5,821 nt of DNA, taken from the NCBI GenBank assembly GCA_011522905.1, contig WTIB01000135.1, forward strand, positions 1 to 5,821, read 5' to 3'. Made by a program: the position numbers and the translations under genes. Under the pieces are notes generated by a model that was given only the letters and a program-made list of their open reading frames with translations, had not been told where the DNA came from and made no database searches. How positions within the stretch are numbered: position 1 is the first letter of the stretch; the number at the start of each line of letters is the position of its first letter. Positions 1 through 5,821 of this stretch are shown piece by piece. The stretch is from Crocinitomicaceae bacterium (lineage in GTDB: Bacteria > Bacteroidota > Bacteroidia > Flavobacteriales_D > Crocinitomicaceae).

Positions 1-452
1 GTGCTGCCATCTGGGTTTTTAAAGTCAGGATGGTTGAAGTCAATTCCTTGGTCCACAATACCAACAATGACTCCTTTTCCCGTGTAGGCGGTATCGAGTC
101 CACCAAAACCAGCATGAACCTGATCTGCTTGATGCCGCACAACAGCAGAGTCAGACATTGCCTCAGGAATTGATAGGTCCTGATATATTCCATTTACTTT
201 TCCAGAATTCTGAGCCGAGTTCATTAAGGACATGTCCATATTAACAATTATAAAGGTTTTGTTTTGAAATATTATGGGAATATGATGTGCTGAGATAAAT
301 GCTTTGTTGTTTTCGTTATTGGCTATAGCAAATGGAGTAACCCCAGATACTTCTAATGTTGAACTTTTGGAGAGCTTAGGGTGAAAAAAAGACTTTTGCG
401 CATTTGAATAATAAATTGAAGTCAGAAAAAATAAGATGAAGAGATATTTCAT
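1..452 (-). CDS. Secreted subtilisin-like serine peptidase (S8 family), N-terminal part only
   Basis: Read from the ATG at 452-450 on the minus strand, the frame stays open for 150 codons to the window edge, so the gene continues outside. Residues 1-18 form a signal peptide: Lys2, a hydrophobic run LFILFFL, and a likely cut after SNA with Gln19 next. Residues 19 to about 120 look like an N-terminal propeptide or accessory region. Residues 125-141 (GKGVIVGIVDQGIDFNH) are the S8 catalytic Asp motif, with Asp134 the predicted nucleophile-activating residue. The His, Asn and Ser blocks lie beyond the edge, so activity cannot be judged. The stretch RHQADQVHAG before the motif resembles Bacteroidota secreted subtilases, many of which leave the cell through the type IX system; the C-terminus needed to test that is missing. 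It is transcribed away from another S8 peptidase gene starting 106 bp away. The two proteins differ clearly around the Asp motif, so this is not a recent duplication. Confidence 0.9.
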   Translation of the reverse strand, partial: MKYLFILFFLTSIYYSNAQKSFFHPKLSKSSTLEVSGVTPFAIANNENNKAFISAHHIPIIFQNKTFIIVNMDMSLMNSAQNSGKVNGIYQDLSIPEAMSDSAVVRHQADQVHAGFGGLDTAYTGKGVIVGIVDQGIDFNHPDFKNPDGS

Positions 453-462
453 GGTATAATAA

Positions 463-492
463 TTGATAAGTGCAAATAATGGATTAATTTCG
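463..492 (+). promoter_or_regulatory. Candidate Bacteroidota-type promoter for the rightward gene cluster
   Basis: The primary Bacteroidota sigma factor is known to prefer TTG near -33 and TAnnTTTG near -7. Here TTG lies at 463-465 and TAATTTCG at 485-492, one mismatch from the -7 consensus, with a 19-bp spacer. This would start transcription around 498-500 and leave an untranslated leader of about 60 nt before the ATG at 559. The leader is very A-rich (eight A at 522-529, more A runs to 558) and has no Shine-Dalgarno sequence, as expected for this phylum. The 106-bp region between the divergent genes (453-558) shows no hairpin and no clear operator. No equally good promoter was found for the leftward gene. 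This is a pattern match only. Confidence 0.35.
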
Positions 493-558
493 TGTTCTAA
501 AAATACGAGAAATCGTTCATTAAAAAAAACAAATAAAGAATATTAAAAAACTAAACTA

Positions 559-1938
559 ATGAAAGTATTTAAAAGAATGTTAACCTTGCTATTTATCTCT
601 TTTTCAGCTCTTTCTATTGCGCAGCCAATCGAGGGGACTTTAAATTGGTATAATCAAGAAGGTCAAGGAATGTACACAGAAAAGGCCTACAACTACCTCA
701 AAAAGAAAAAGTCACAAACGGTAATTGTTGGTGTGATTGATTCGGGAGTGGATATTGAGCACGAAGATTTGAAAGGTCAAATCTGGGTGAATGAAGATGA
801 AATTCCAAATAATGGTATTGACGATGACAACAATGGTTACATAGATGACGTTCATGGTTGGAACTTTCTTGGAAATGCCAAAGGAGAGCATGTGAATGAT
901 GCAAGGCTTGAAAAAACCAGAATTTTAGCTCAGCTTAAGGATAAGTATGATGGTATTGATCCAAATTCGATTGCTCAAGATGAGGAATACAAATTATACC
1001 TTCAAGTAAAAGAAGAGGTTGCAGCGGATAGAGCGCAATTTGAGCAATACATGGATATGATTGATCAGCTTCCTAAAGAAGCTCAAGATTACATCCGTTC
1101 TCAAATGGACTATAATCTTAATGTAGATTTTGATGATAGAAGCTTGATTGGAGATGATCCAGATGACTTTACGGATACCAATTACGGAAATAATGATGTT
1201 GAAGGACCAGATGCATTACACGGAACACATGTTTCTGGAATCATTGGTGCTTTGAGAGGAAATGGTCTAGGTGGAGACGGAGTCGCTGAAAATGTGAAAA
1301 TCATGTCTTTAAGGGCAGTGCCCAATGGTGATGAATTTGATAAGGATATTGCTTTGGCAGTTCGTTATGCGGTTGATAATGGAGCAATGGTCATCAATAT
1401 GTCATTTGGAAAAGCCTATTCTCCACATCAAAAAGAAGTATATGAGGCATTCAAATATGCAGACTCAAAAGGTGTTTTGTTGATTCATGCTGCGGGTAAC
1501 GATGCGAAAGACATCGATGTTGAACCCAATTACCCAACTTCGATGTATAGCTTCCAGACTGAGCCTTTAGATCACTTTGTAACGATTGGTGCTTCTACAA
1601 AAAACAAAGGTGAAGAGATGGTGGCGTCTTTCTCTAATTATGGCGTAAAAGGAGTTGATGTGTTTGCACCTGGATTTGAGATATACAATACGATTCCACA
1701 AAGTAAATACAGAAACCTACAAGGAACCTCAATGGCTGCTCCAATGGTTGCTGGTGCTGCTGCAATGCTGAAGTCATACTTCCCTGAGCTTTCTATGAAA
1801 GAAATTAAAGAAGTCCTTTACAGCACTTCTGTAAGATATCCTAAAGTAGATGGATTTGCAGAAAAGTCTGTTACTGGTGGAGTGATTAATATTTATAACG
1901 CTGCAAAAGCGTGTAAGAAGCTTGCAAAGAAAAAATAA
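559..1938 (+). CDS. Secreted subtilisin-like serine peptidase (S8 family), complete
   Basis: This 459-residue peptidase is probably exported and cleaves proteins outside the cytoplasm. Residues 1-21 are a signal peptide (KRMLTLLFISFSALSIA) with Gln22 after the likely cut. The active-site set is complete: Asp61 in VIDSGVD, His221 in HGTHVSG, oxyanion Asn314 in AAGND and Ser391 in GTSMAAP. An acidic stretch GIDDDNNGYIDD (86-97) resembles a calcium-binding loop common in related subtilases. Asp61 and His221 are 160 residues apart, against about 30 in subtilisin; residues about 112-210 form a charged, mostly helical insertion. The insertion ends in an acidic patch (GDDPDDFTDTNYGNNDVEG). Only about 40 residues separate the signal peptide from the Asp motif, so there is no full-length inhibitor propeptide. 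No type IX C-terminal sorting domain is visible; the protein ends in a Lys-rich tail after TGGVINIYNAAK. The next gene starts 2 bp after the stop, suggesting cotranscription. The substrate is unknown. Confidence 0.96.
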   Translation: MKVFKRMLTLLFISFSALSIAQPIEGTLNWYNQEGQGMYTEKAYNYLKKKKSQTVIVGVIDSGVDIEHEDLKGQIWVNEDEIPNNGIDDDNNGYIDDVHGWNFLGNAKGEHVNDARLEKTRILAQLKDKYDGIDPNSIAQDEEYKLYLQVKEEVAADRAQFEQYMDMIDQLPKEAQDYIRSQMDYNLNVDFDDRSLIGDDPDDFTDTNYGNNDVEGPDALHGTHVSGIIGALRGNGLGGDGVAENVKIMSLRAVPNGDEFDKDIALAVRYAVDNGAMVINMSFGKAYSPHQKEVYEAFKYADSKGVLLIHAAGNDAKDIDVEPNYPTSMYSFQTEPLDHFVTIGASTKNKGEEMVASFSNYGVKGVDVFAPGFEIYNTIPQSKYRNLQGTSMAAPMVAGAAAMLKSYFPELSMKEIKEVLYSTSVRYPKVDGFAEKSVTGGVINIYNAAKACKKLAKKK

Positions 1939-1940
1939 AC

Positions 1941-2396
1941 ATGAGGAATATTTTATTCCTTTTCTTTGCTTTCATGCTGTCTGTCTCATTTTCACAGCAA
2001 AAGAAAGCACTCAATAATATCATTGATGAATGGCATCAAAATGCGGCGAATGCCGCATTTGATGCTTATTTTGACATTACTTCAGACGATTTTGTGTTCT
2101 TGGGTACGGCTCCTGAGGAACGCTGGGAGAAAAAGGATTTCATGGCTTTTTGCAAGCCTTATTTTGATAAAAAATCTACTTGGGATTTTAAGCCTTCCGA
2201 TAGACGATGGAACTTTTCCGAAGATGGAAGTACGGCATGGTTTGATGAGTCCTTAGAAACATGGATGCAAGGCTGTCGTGGAACGGGAATTTTATCTAAG
2301 AAAGAAGGGAAGTGGTTCTTATCCTATTACAATCTCCATGTGCTTATCGAGAATGATAAGATTCAAGAATTTATTTCGCTGAGAAAAAAGCCATAA
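1941..2396 (+). CDS. Secreted NTF2-like / SnoaL-like domain protein
   Basis: This is a 151-residue protein with a signal peptide (residues 1-18, NILFLFFAFMLSVSFS) and Gln19-Gln20 after the likely cut, so it probably acts in the periplasm or outside. The rest fits one small alpha+beta NTF2/SnoaL-type cone fold. Recognisable family blocks are LNNIIDEWHQNAA (24-36), DAYFDITSDDFVFLGT (41-56), EERWEKKDF (59-67), KPYFDKK (72-78), WDFKP (81-85), AWFDESL (99-105), CRGTG (112-116) and a final YYNLHVLIENDKI (129-141). The family pocket can bind small molecules or serve in dimerisation, and many members have no known reaction; none can be assigned here. The length is normal for a single-domain member with a signal peptide. 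It sits 2 bp after the subtilase and directly abuts prmC, so it is probably in the same transcript. The ATG chosen gives the signal peptide exactly. The domain call is fairly secure, the function unknown. Confidence 0.88.
   Translation: MRNILFLFFAFMLSVSFSQQKKALNNIIDEWHQNAANAAFDAYFDITSDDFVFLGTAPEERWEKKDFMAFCKPYFDKKSTWDFKPSDRRWNFSEDGSTAWFDESLETWMQGCRGTGILSKKEGKWFLSYYNLHVLIENDKIQEFISLRKKP
2033..2065. repeat. Inverted repeat (hairpin-forming) inside the SnoaL-like gene
   Basis: Arms 2033-2047 (GCATCAAAATGCGGC) and 2052-2065 (GCCGCATTTGATGC) are complementary over 14 base pairs with one bulged A in the left arm and a 4-nt GAAT loop. The inner part, including a GC-rich GCGGC/GCCGC core, is 9 bp without a mismatch. 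It lies wholly in coding sequence (residues 31-42, WHQNAANAAFDA), and no T run follows it, so it does not look like a standard intrinsic terminator. It may be chance reinforced by the NAANAA codon pattern, or an mRNA structure affecting decay or translation within the transcript. Confidence 0.6.
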
Positions 2397-3287
2397 ATGT
2401 CTTTTAAGAATAATGATTTAAAAGGTCTTCAAATCGAATTTAAGGAAGCCTTAGGACCTCGATTTTCGCTATCTGAAATCAGACTGTTTTGGCGAGAGTC
2501 TTTACGTCATTTTTTTGGAATTACTCCCTCAGATTTAATGCTCTCCCAGGACCGAATTTTTTCTCCTGATGAAAGTACACTTTTATTTCAGCTAGTAAAT
2601 CGATTAAACTTAGGAGAGCCTTTTCAGTACCTTATCGGTGAGATTGAGTTTTATGGCTTACCATTAAAGGTAGATCAGCGGGCCCTGATTCCACGTCCTG
2701 AAACAGAAGAGCTTGTCGATTGGATTGTGAACGGACATCATTTAGAGGTATCCAATATTCTTGATATATGCAGTGGAAGCGGATGTATTTCATTAGCGCT
2801 ATCTCATCATTTTCAAAAAGCCAATGTACTTGGCGTTGAATATTCTAAAGAGGCTTTAGAACTTTCAGAGGAGAATTCGATGGCCCTTAAGCTGCCAGTA
2901 AATTTTATTGAAGGTGATGTATTGGAAGAAACCTCATTTAATAATCTATTGAAGGAACAGGTGAATAAAAATGGTGCATTTGATATTGTGGTTTCCAATC
3001 CTCCGTATATTCCAATCCAAGACAAGGCGAAAATGGAGTCCAATGTATTGGATTATGAACCTGAGCTGGCTCTTTTTGTGCCAGATGAAGATCCTTTGCT
3101 TTTTTACAGGAAAATCTCGGAATCTATATTTCCATTTTTATCAACAAACGGTGCCTTGTATTTTGAGTGCCATTATTTGTATGTAGAAGAGGTGAGGGAA
3201 TTGCTCGTTCAAATGGGGTATCAGCATGTTGAAAAAAGACAAGATTTACAGGGTAAATGGCGCATGTTGAAAGCGCAAAAATCGTAA
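2397..3287 (+). CDS. prmC: Release factor glutamine N5-methyltransferase PrmC (HemK)
   Basis: PrmC transfers a methyl group from S-adenosylmethionine to the Gln of the GGQ motif in peptide chain release factors RF1 and RF2, which raises termination efficiency in the cytoplasm. Residues 1 to about 90 are the helical N-terminal domain that contacts the release factor, ending in EPFQYLIGEIEFYG (74-87). The PRPETEELVDWI block (99-110) leads into the Rossmann-fold methyltransferase domain. SAM motif I is LDICSGSGCISLAL (122-135), an acidic ribose-binding position follows at Glu148 in LGVEYS, and the substrate-binding NPPY is at 201-204. Downstream, YEPELALF (220-227) is typical. The 296-residue length is usual. 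Cys125 replaces the more common first Gly of motif I; related methyltransferases such as PrmB also carry Cys there, so activity is not in doubt. The ATG immediately follows the previous gene's TAA in the same frame, which excludes a longer start. It is tightly packed with ligA, 9 bp downstream. Confidence 0.97.
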   Translation: MSFKNNDLKGLQIEFKEALGPRFSLSEIRLFWRESLRHFFGITPSDLMLSQDRIFSPDESTLLFQLVNRLNLGEPFQYLIGEIEFYGLPLKVDQRALIPRPETEELVDWIVNGHHLEVSNILDICSGSGCISLALSHHFQKANVLGVEYSKEALELSEENSMALKLPVNFIEGDVLEETSFNNLLKEQVNKNGAFDIVVSNPPYIPIQDKAKMESNVLDYEPELALFVPDEDPLLFYRKISESIFPFLSTNGALYFECHYLYVEEVRELLVQMGYQHVEKRQDLQGKWRMLKAQKS

Positions 3288-3296
3288 TTTTAAGTT

Positions 3297-5309
3297 ATGA
3301 ATGTTGAGGTAGCGGCAAATAGGGTCAAAGAGCTTTCTGATCTGTTGCATCACTATAATTATCTGTATTACGTAAAGAATGAATCTGCTGTAAGCGATTA
3401 TGAGTTTGATCAGCTTCTAAAGGAGCTTGAAGGACTTGAGCAGCAGTTTCCGGATCTTGCTGATGAAAATAGTCCAACAAAGCGCGTGGGAGGAGACATT
3501 ACCAAGAATTTTGAGACCGTTAAGCATAAATATCCCATGCTATCCTTATCCAACACCTATTCCAAGGAAGAAATTGTTGAATGGGAGGAGCGCATCAAAA
3601 AAACCATCGAGAGTGACATCGAATATGTTTGTGAGCTCAAATATGATGGTGTGGCTATTGGCATTCGTTATGTAAATGGTATTTTTCATTCTGCGGTTAC
3701 ACGCGGAGATGGAACGCAAGGTGAGCTCATTTCACCAAATGTAAGAACCATAAAAGCCATCCCTTTAAAGCTCAGTGCCCCATACCCAGATGATTTTGAA
3801 ATAAGAGGTGAAATATTCATGCCTTTACAGGAGTTTGAAAAACTCAATGAAGAAAGAAAAAAGAATGAGCTTGCTCTGTTTGCGAATCCAAGAAATACTG
3901 CTTCGGGAACCCTGAAGCTTCAAGATTCTGGAATAGTAGCCGATAGAAATTTGGATTGCTTTTTATACGGCTTGTATCAGGATCGAGCTGAGCAGACCAA
4001 TCATTTTGATGCCGTCTCATTTGCAGGAGAGATGGGTTTTAAAATTCCGCGATTGGAAGAAAAAATGATATCCAAGGTTTCTAATGTGGATGGAATTCTT
4101 GACTTTATTGCCTATTGGGATGAAAAGCGAAAAGACCTGCCATTTGAAATTGACGGTATCGTGATTAAGGTCAATTCATACCGACAGCAGGAGGAGCTTG
4201 GATATACGGCAAAGTCACCACGTTGGGCGATATCCTTCAAGTTTAAAACGGAAAGGGTTGAAACGCAGCTTCAGTCTGTAAGCTATCAGGTAGGTAGAAC
4301 CGGAGCGATTACACCTGTGGCCAATCTTGAACCGGTTTATCTGGGAGGAACAACAGTGAAGCGTGCCTCGCTCCACAACGCTGAACAAATGGAAAAGCTT
4401 GATTTACACGAAGGTGATTATGTATTTGTGGAGAAGGGAGGCGAAATTATACCAAAAATTGTTGATGTCAATGAAGATAAAAGAGCTGAAGGGGCTCGAG
4501 TGATTCAATTCATTGCTCACTGTCCAGCTTGTTCGAGTGTGCTCGCTAAGGAAGATGGTGAGGCACAACATTATTGCCTAAATGAAAAGGCTTGTCCTCC
4601 ACAAGTCAAAGGTAAAATTGAACATTTCATTAGTAGAAGGGCCATGAATATTGATGGACTTGGCGCTGAAACTATAGATGCCTTGGTTGAGGCAGGATTT
4701 ATCAGAAATATCTCTGATTTGTATTCACTATCATATGAGCAATTGCTGTCTATGGATCGAATGGCAGATAAATCTGTTCGAAATTTACTTGATGGACTTG
4801 AGGCATCCAAGGCCATGCCTTTTGAAAAAGTACTTTTCGGACTTGGGATTCGTTTTGTAGGAGAGACGGTGTCTAAAAAATTAGCAAAGGCATTTAAATC
4901 TATCGATGCCATCATTTCAGCGAGCTACGATGCGCTTGTAGAAACCGATGAAATAGGAGAGAAGATTGCTCTATCGATTTCCAATCACTTTAAGGATCAA
5001 GATAATGTTGATTTGATTCAGCAATTGAAGCTAGCGGGTTTGTGTTTCGAAAAGGAAGATGAAGGAATGGATTCTGACCTTTTAGCGGGATTGAGCATTG
5101 TTATTTCGGGAACCTTTAATCAATATTCTCGTGATGAAATCAAAAAAATGATTGAAATGAATGGAGGAAAAAACAGCTCCTCTATTTCAAAAAAGACAAG
5201 TATTTTAGTGGCAGGAGAAAATATGGGGCCTTCAAAATTGAAGAAGGCTTCTGATTTGAATATTGAGATCATTAATGAGGAGGAATTTTTAAATCGCATT
5301 AAGAAATGA
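3297..5309 (+). CDS. ligA: NAD-dependent DNA ligase LigA
   Basis: LigA seals nicks in duplex DNA during replication and repair, using NAD+ to form a ligase-AMP intermediate. All domains are present at usual length (670 residues). Domain Ia (1 to about 70) carries the NMN-contacting YHYN-like HHYNYLYY and SDYEFDQL. The adenylation domain has the nucleophile Lys115 in ELKYDG, then TRGDGTQGE (135-143), EIRGEIFMP (168-176), FANPRNTASGTL (195-206), DGIVIKVN (286-293) and WAISFKFK (310-317). The OB fold includes VGRTGAITPVANLEPV (332-347) and LHNAEQ (359-364). A zinc finger uses Cys409, Cys412, Cys427 and Cys433. Helix-hairpin-helix repeats follow (about 440-580, with NIDGLG and LGIRFVGE), then a BRCT domain (about 595-670, with SGTF, GGK and LVAGENMG). 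In-frame TAA at 3291-3293 excludes an earlier start. The stop overlaps the next gene's start (ATGA), suggesting translational coupling. No residue known to be essential appears to be missing. Confidence 0.99.
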   Translation: MNVEVAANRVKELSDLLHHYNYLYYVKNESAVSDYEFDQLLKELEGLEQQFPDLADENSPTKRVGGDITKNFETVKHKYPMLSLSNTYSKEEIVEWEERIKKTIESDIEYVCELKYDGVAIGIRYVNGIFHSAVTRGDGTQGELISPNVRTIKAIPLKLSAPYPDDFEIRGEIFMPLQEFEKLNEERKKNELALFANPRNTASGTLKLQDSGIVADRNLDCFLYGLYQDRAEQTNHFDAVSFAGEMGFKIPRLEEKMISKVSNVDGILDFIAYWDEKRKDLPFEIDGIVIKVNSYRQQEELGYTAKSPRWAISFKFKTERVETQLQSVSYQVGRTGAITPVANLEPVYLGGTTVKRASLHNAEQMEKLDLHEGDYVFVEKGGEIIPKIVDVNEDKRAEGARVIQFIAHCPACSSVLAKEDGEAQHYCLNEKACPPQVKGKIEHFISRRAMNIDGLGAETIDALVEAGFIRNISDLYSLSYEQLLSMDRMADKSVRNLLDGLEASKAMPFEKVLFGLGIRFVGETVSKKLAKAFKSIDAIISASYDALVETDEIGEKIALSISNHFKDQDNVDLIQQLKLAGLCFEKEDEGMDSDLLAGLSIVISGTFNQYSRDEIKKMIEMNGGKNSSSISKKTSILVAGENMGPSKLKKASDLNIEIINEEEFLNRIKK

Positions 5310-5788
5310 AAGCGCTCAACATCTGGAATCAAACCAAGTCATTGCTTGTTACCTATAATTTTAAGGATGAGGATGATATCAAAGGTTTTAGAAGTGCGCT
5401 AGATAAGCAGCTCAATAAGAGTACCATAGAACGCGTGATAATCATTGTTAATGTGCCTCGAGGTATAGACAAAACAAAGCTGTCACCACATTTTTTGATT
5501 TATTATAATTCTCCATCAGATTATAACTGGCTTGGAAAGCTCAAAGATCATCAGCTTTTAACGGAACTCAAGCGGTCATTCGATTTAATGCTTTCTTTTG
5601 GCAAGGTGCCCAGAAAAATAGAGCGATATTTGAATAAAATGGATATTTTGAAAAAGATTTTGGTCAATGCAGAGCTTACCAATGACCCAAGCTATGAGCT
5701 GGAATTGAATTCGGCCTCAGAAAATCCTGCAGAGATTATAAATTTTGTTATTGAAACCCTTGAAAAAATAGATGTCAATGAGTCATAA
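5306..5788 (+). CDS. DUF6913-like protein of unknown function between ligA and dapA
   Basis: This 160-residue protein has no signal peptide or membrane segment and is probably cytoplasmic. I match it from memory to DUF6913, a small Bacteroidota family often found beside dapA. The best block is YYNSPSDYNWLGKLK (66-80) followed by LLTELKRSFDLMLSF (84-98), which resembles the family's DFGW-type motif and following strand. The predicted layout is alternating: a strand SLLVTYNF (12-19), a helix about 23-36, a strand ERVIIIVNV (42-50), a strand FDLMLSF, helices near 103-120, and a C-terminal helix PAEIINFVIETLEKI (141-155). No catalytic motif is visible. It seems shorter at the N-terminus than the relatives I recall; an in-frame TAA at 5300-5302 excludes an upstream start. 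It overlaps ligA by 4 bp and dapA by 11 or 17 bp, so its translation is probably coupled to both. The gene call is secure, the family name less so. Confidence 0.75.
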   Translation: MKALNIWNQTKSLLVTYNFKDEDDIKGFRSALDKQLNKSTIERVIIIVNVPRGIDKTKLSPHFLIYYNSPSDYNWLGKLKDHQLLTELKRSFDLMLSFGKVPRKIERYLNKMDILKKILVNAELTNDPSYELELNSASENPAEIINFVIETLEKIDVNES

Positions 5789-5821
5789 ATTTAAAGGTGT
5801 AGGTGTAGCCCTGGTTACCCC
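5778..5821 (+). CDS. dapA: 4-hydroxy-tetrahydrodipicolinate synthase DapA, first 14 codons
   Basis: The readable start is MSHKFKGVGVALVT followed by CC, consistent with the Pro of the conserved GVALVTP strand that opens the DapA TIM barrel. DapA condenses pyruvate with aspartate semialdehyde, the first committed step toward diaminopimelate and lysine, in the cytoplasm. The catalytic Lys and Tyr lie beyond the window edge. Two in-frame ATGs are possible, at 5772 (adding Met-Ser) and 5778; the second gives the usual distance of about six residues to the first conserved Gly and was chosen. Either start lies inside the end of the upstream gene, which stops at 5788, and neither has a Shine-Dalgarno sequence. 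The identification rests on a very short but characteristic stretch and on gene order. Confidence 0.82.
   Translation, partial: MSHKFKGVGVALVT

Noticed and set aside
455..460. TATAAT resembling an E. coli -10 box
   Set aside because: It sits within a few bases of the leftward start codon and has no partner -35 box. Bacteroidota do not use this consensus as their main promoter, and such a match is expected by chance in AT-rich DNA.
530..537. TTTATTTG on the minus strand as a -7 element for the leftward subtilase
   Set aside because: It has one mismatch, but no TTG is found at the right distance upstream, so support is too weak to list.
698..904. Minus-strand open frame of 68 codons inside the subtilase gene
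   Set aside because: It lies wholly opposite a well-supported conserved coding region, and its His- and Leu-rich translation resembles no family. It is a shadow frame.
1..1938. The two subtilases as a recent tandem or inverted duplication
   Set aside because: Around the Asp motif they share only the general S8 pattern (GIVDQGIDFNHPDF against GVIDSGVDIEHEDL), and the N-terminal regions differ in length and sequence.
2033..2065. The inverted repeat as an intrinsic terminator
   Set aside because: No T run follows the stem and it lies in the middle of an intact gene, so termination here would truncate the transcript.
4571..4915. Minus-strand open frame of 114 codons opposite ligA
   Set aside because: It covers the LigA zinc finger and helix-hairpin-helix regions, has a Ser-rich composition typical of an antisense frame, and has no recognisable domain.
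5277..5283. GAGGAGG resembling a Shine-Dalgarno sequence before the DUF6913-like gene
   Set aside because: It ends 22 nt before the ATG at 5306, too far to act, and simply encodes Glu-Glu codons in the LigA BRCT domain.

Overview
The window looks like ordinary chromosomal DNA from a member of the Bacteroidota, most likely a Flavobacteriia-type organism. The DNA is AT-rich and no gene start has a usable Shine-Dalgarno sequence. Three signal peptides each place a glutamine directly after the predicted cleavage site, as is typical of this phylum. The ligA / DUF6913-like / dapA order is one I associate with flavobacteria. The placement rests on reading and remembered family patterns, not on a database search.

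Left edge (1-452, minus strand): the first 150 codons of a secreted subtilisin-like (S8) serine peptidase, cut off by the window edge just after its catalytic Asp motif. A 106-bp AT-rich divergent intergenic region (453-558) follows, with one plausible Bacteroidota-type promoter facing right. To the right (559-1938) is a second, complete secreted S8 peptidase with an intact Asp/His/Asn/Ser catalytic set and a large helical insertion between Asp and His.

From 559 to the right edge all genes are on the plus strand and packed with almost no space: S8 peptidase, 2-bp gap, secreted NTF2/SnoaL-like protein, 0-bp gap (stop abuts start in the same frame), prmC (release-factor glutamine methyltransferase), 9-bp gap, ligA (NAD-dependent DNA ligase), 4-bp ATGA overlap, DUF6913-like protein, 11- or 17-bp overlap, dapA (first enzyme of the diaminopimelate/lysine branch, cut by the right edge). 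This spacing suggests one transcription unit. It joins two secreted proteins to housekeeping functions in translation termination, DNA replication/repair and cell-wall/lysine biosynthesis.

I found no mobile element, CRISPR array, RNA gene, phage gene or defence system. The window does not appear to hold a new multi-gene system. The points most worth a second look are the uncharacterised protein wedged by overlaps between ligA and dapA, the divergent pair of secreted subtilases, and a strong inverted repeat inside the SnoaL-like gene.
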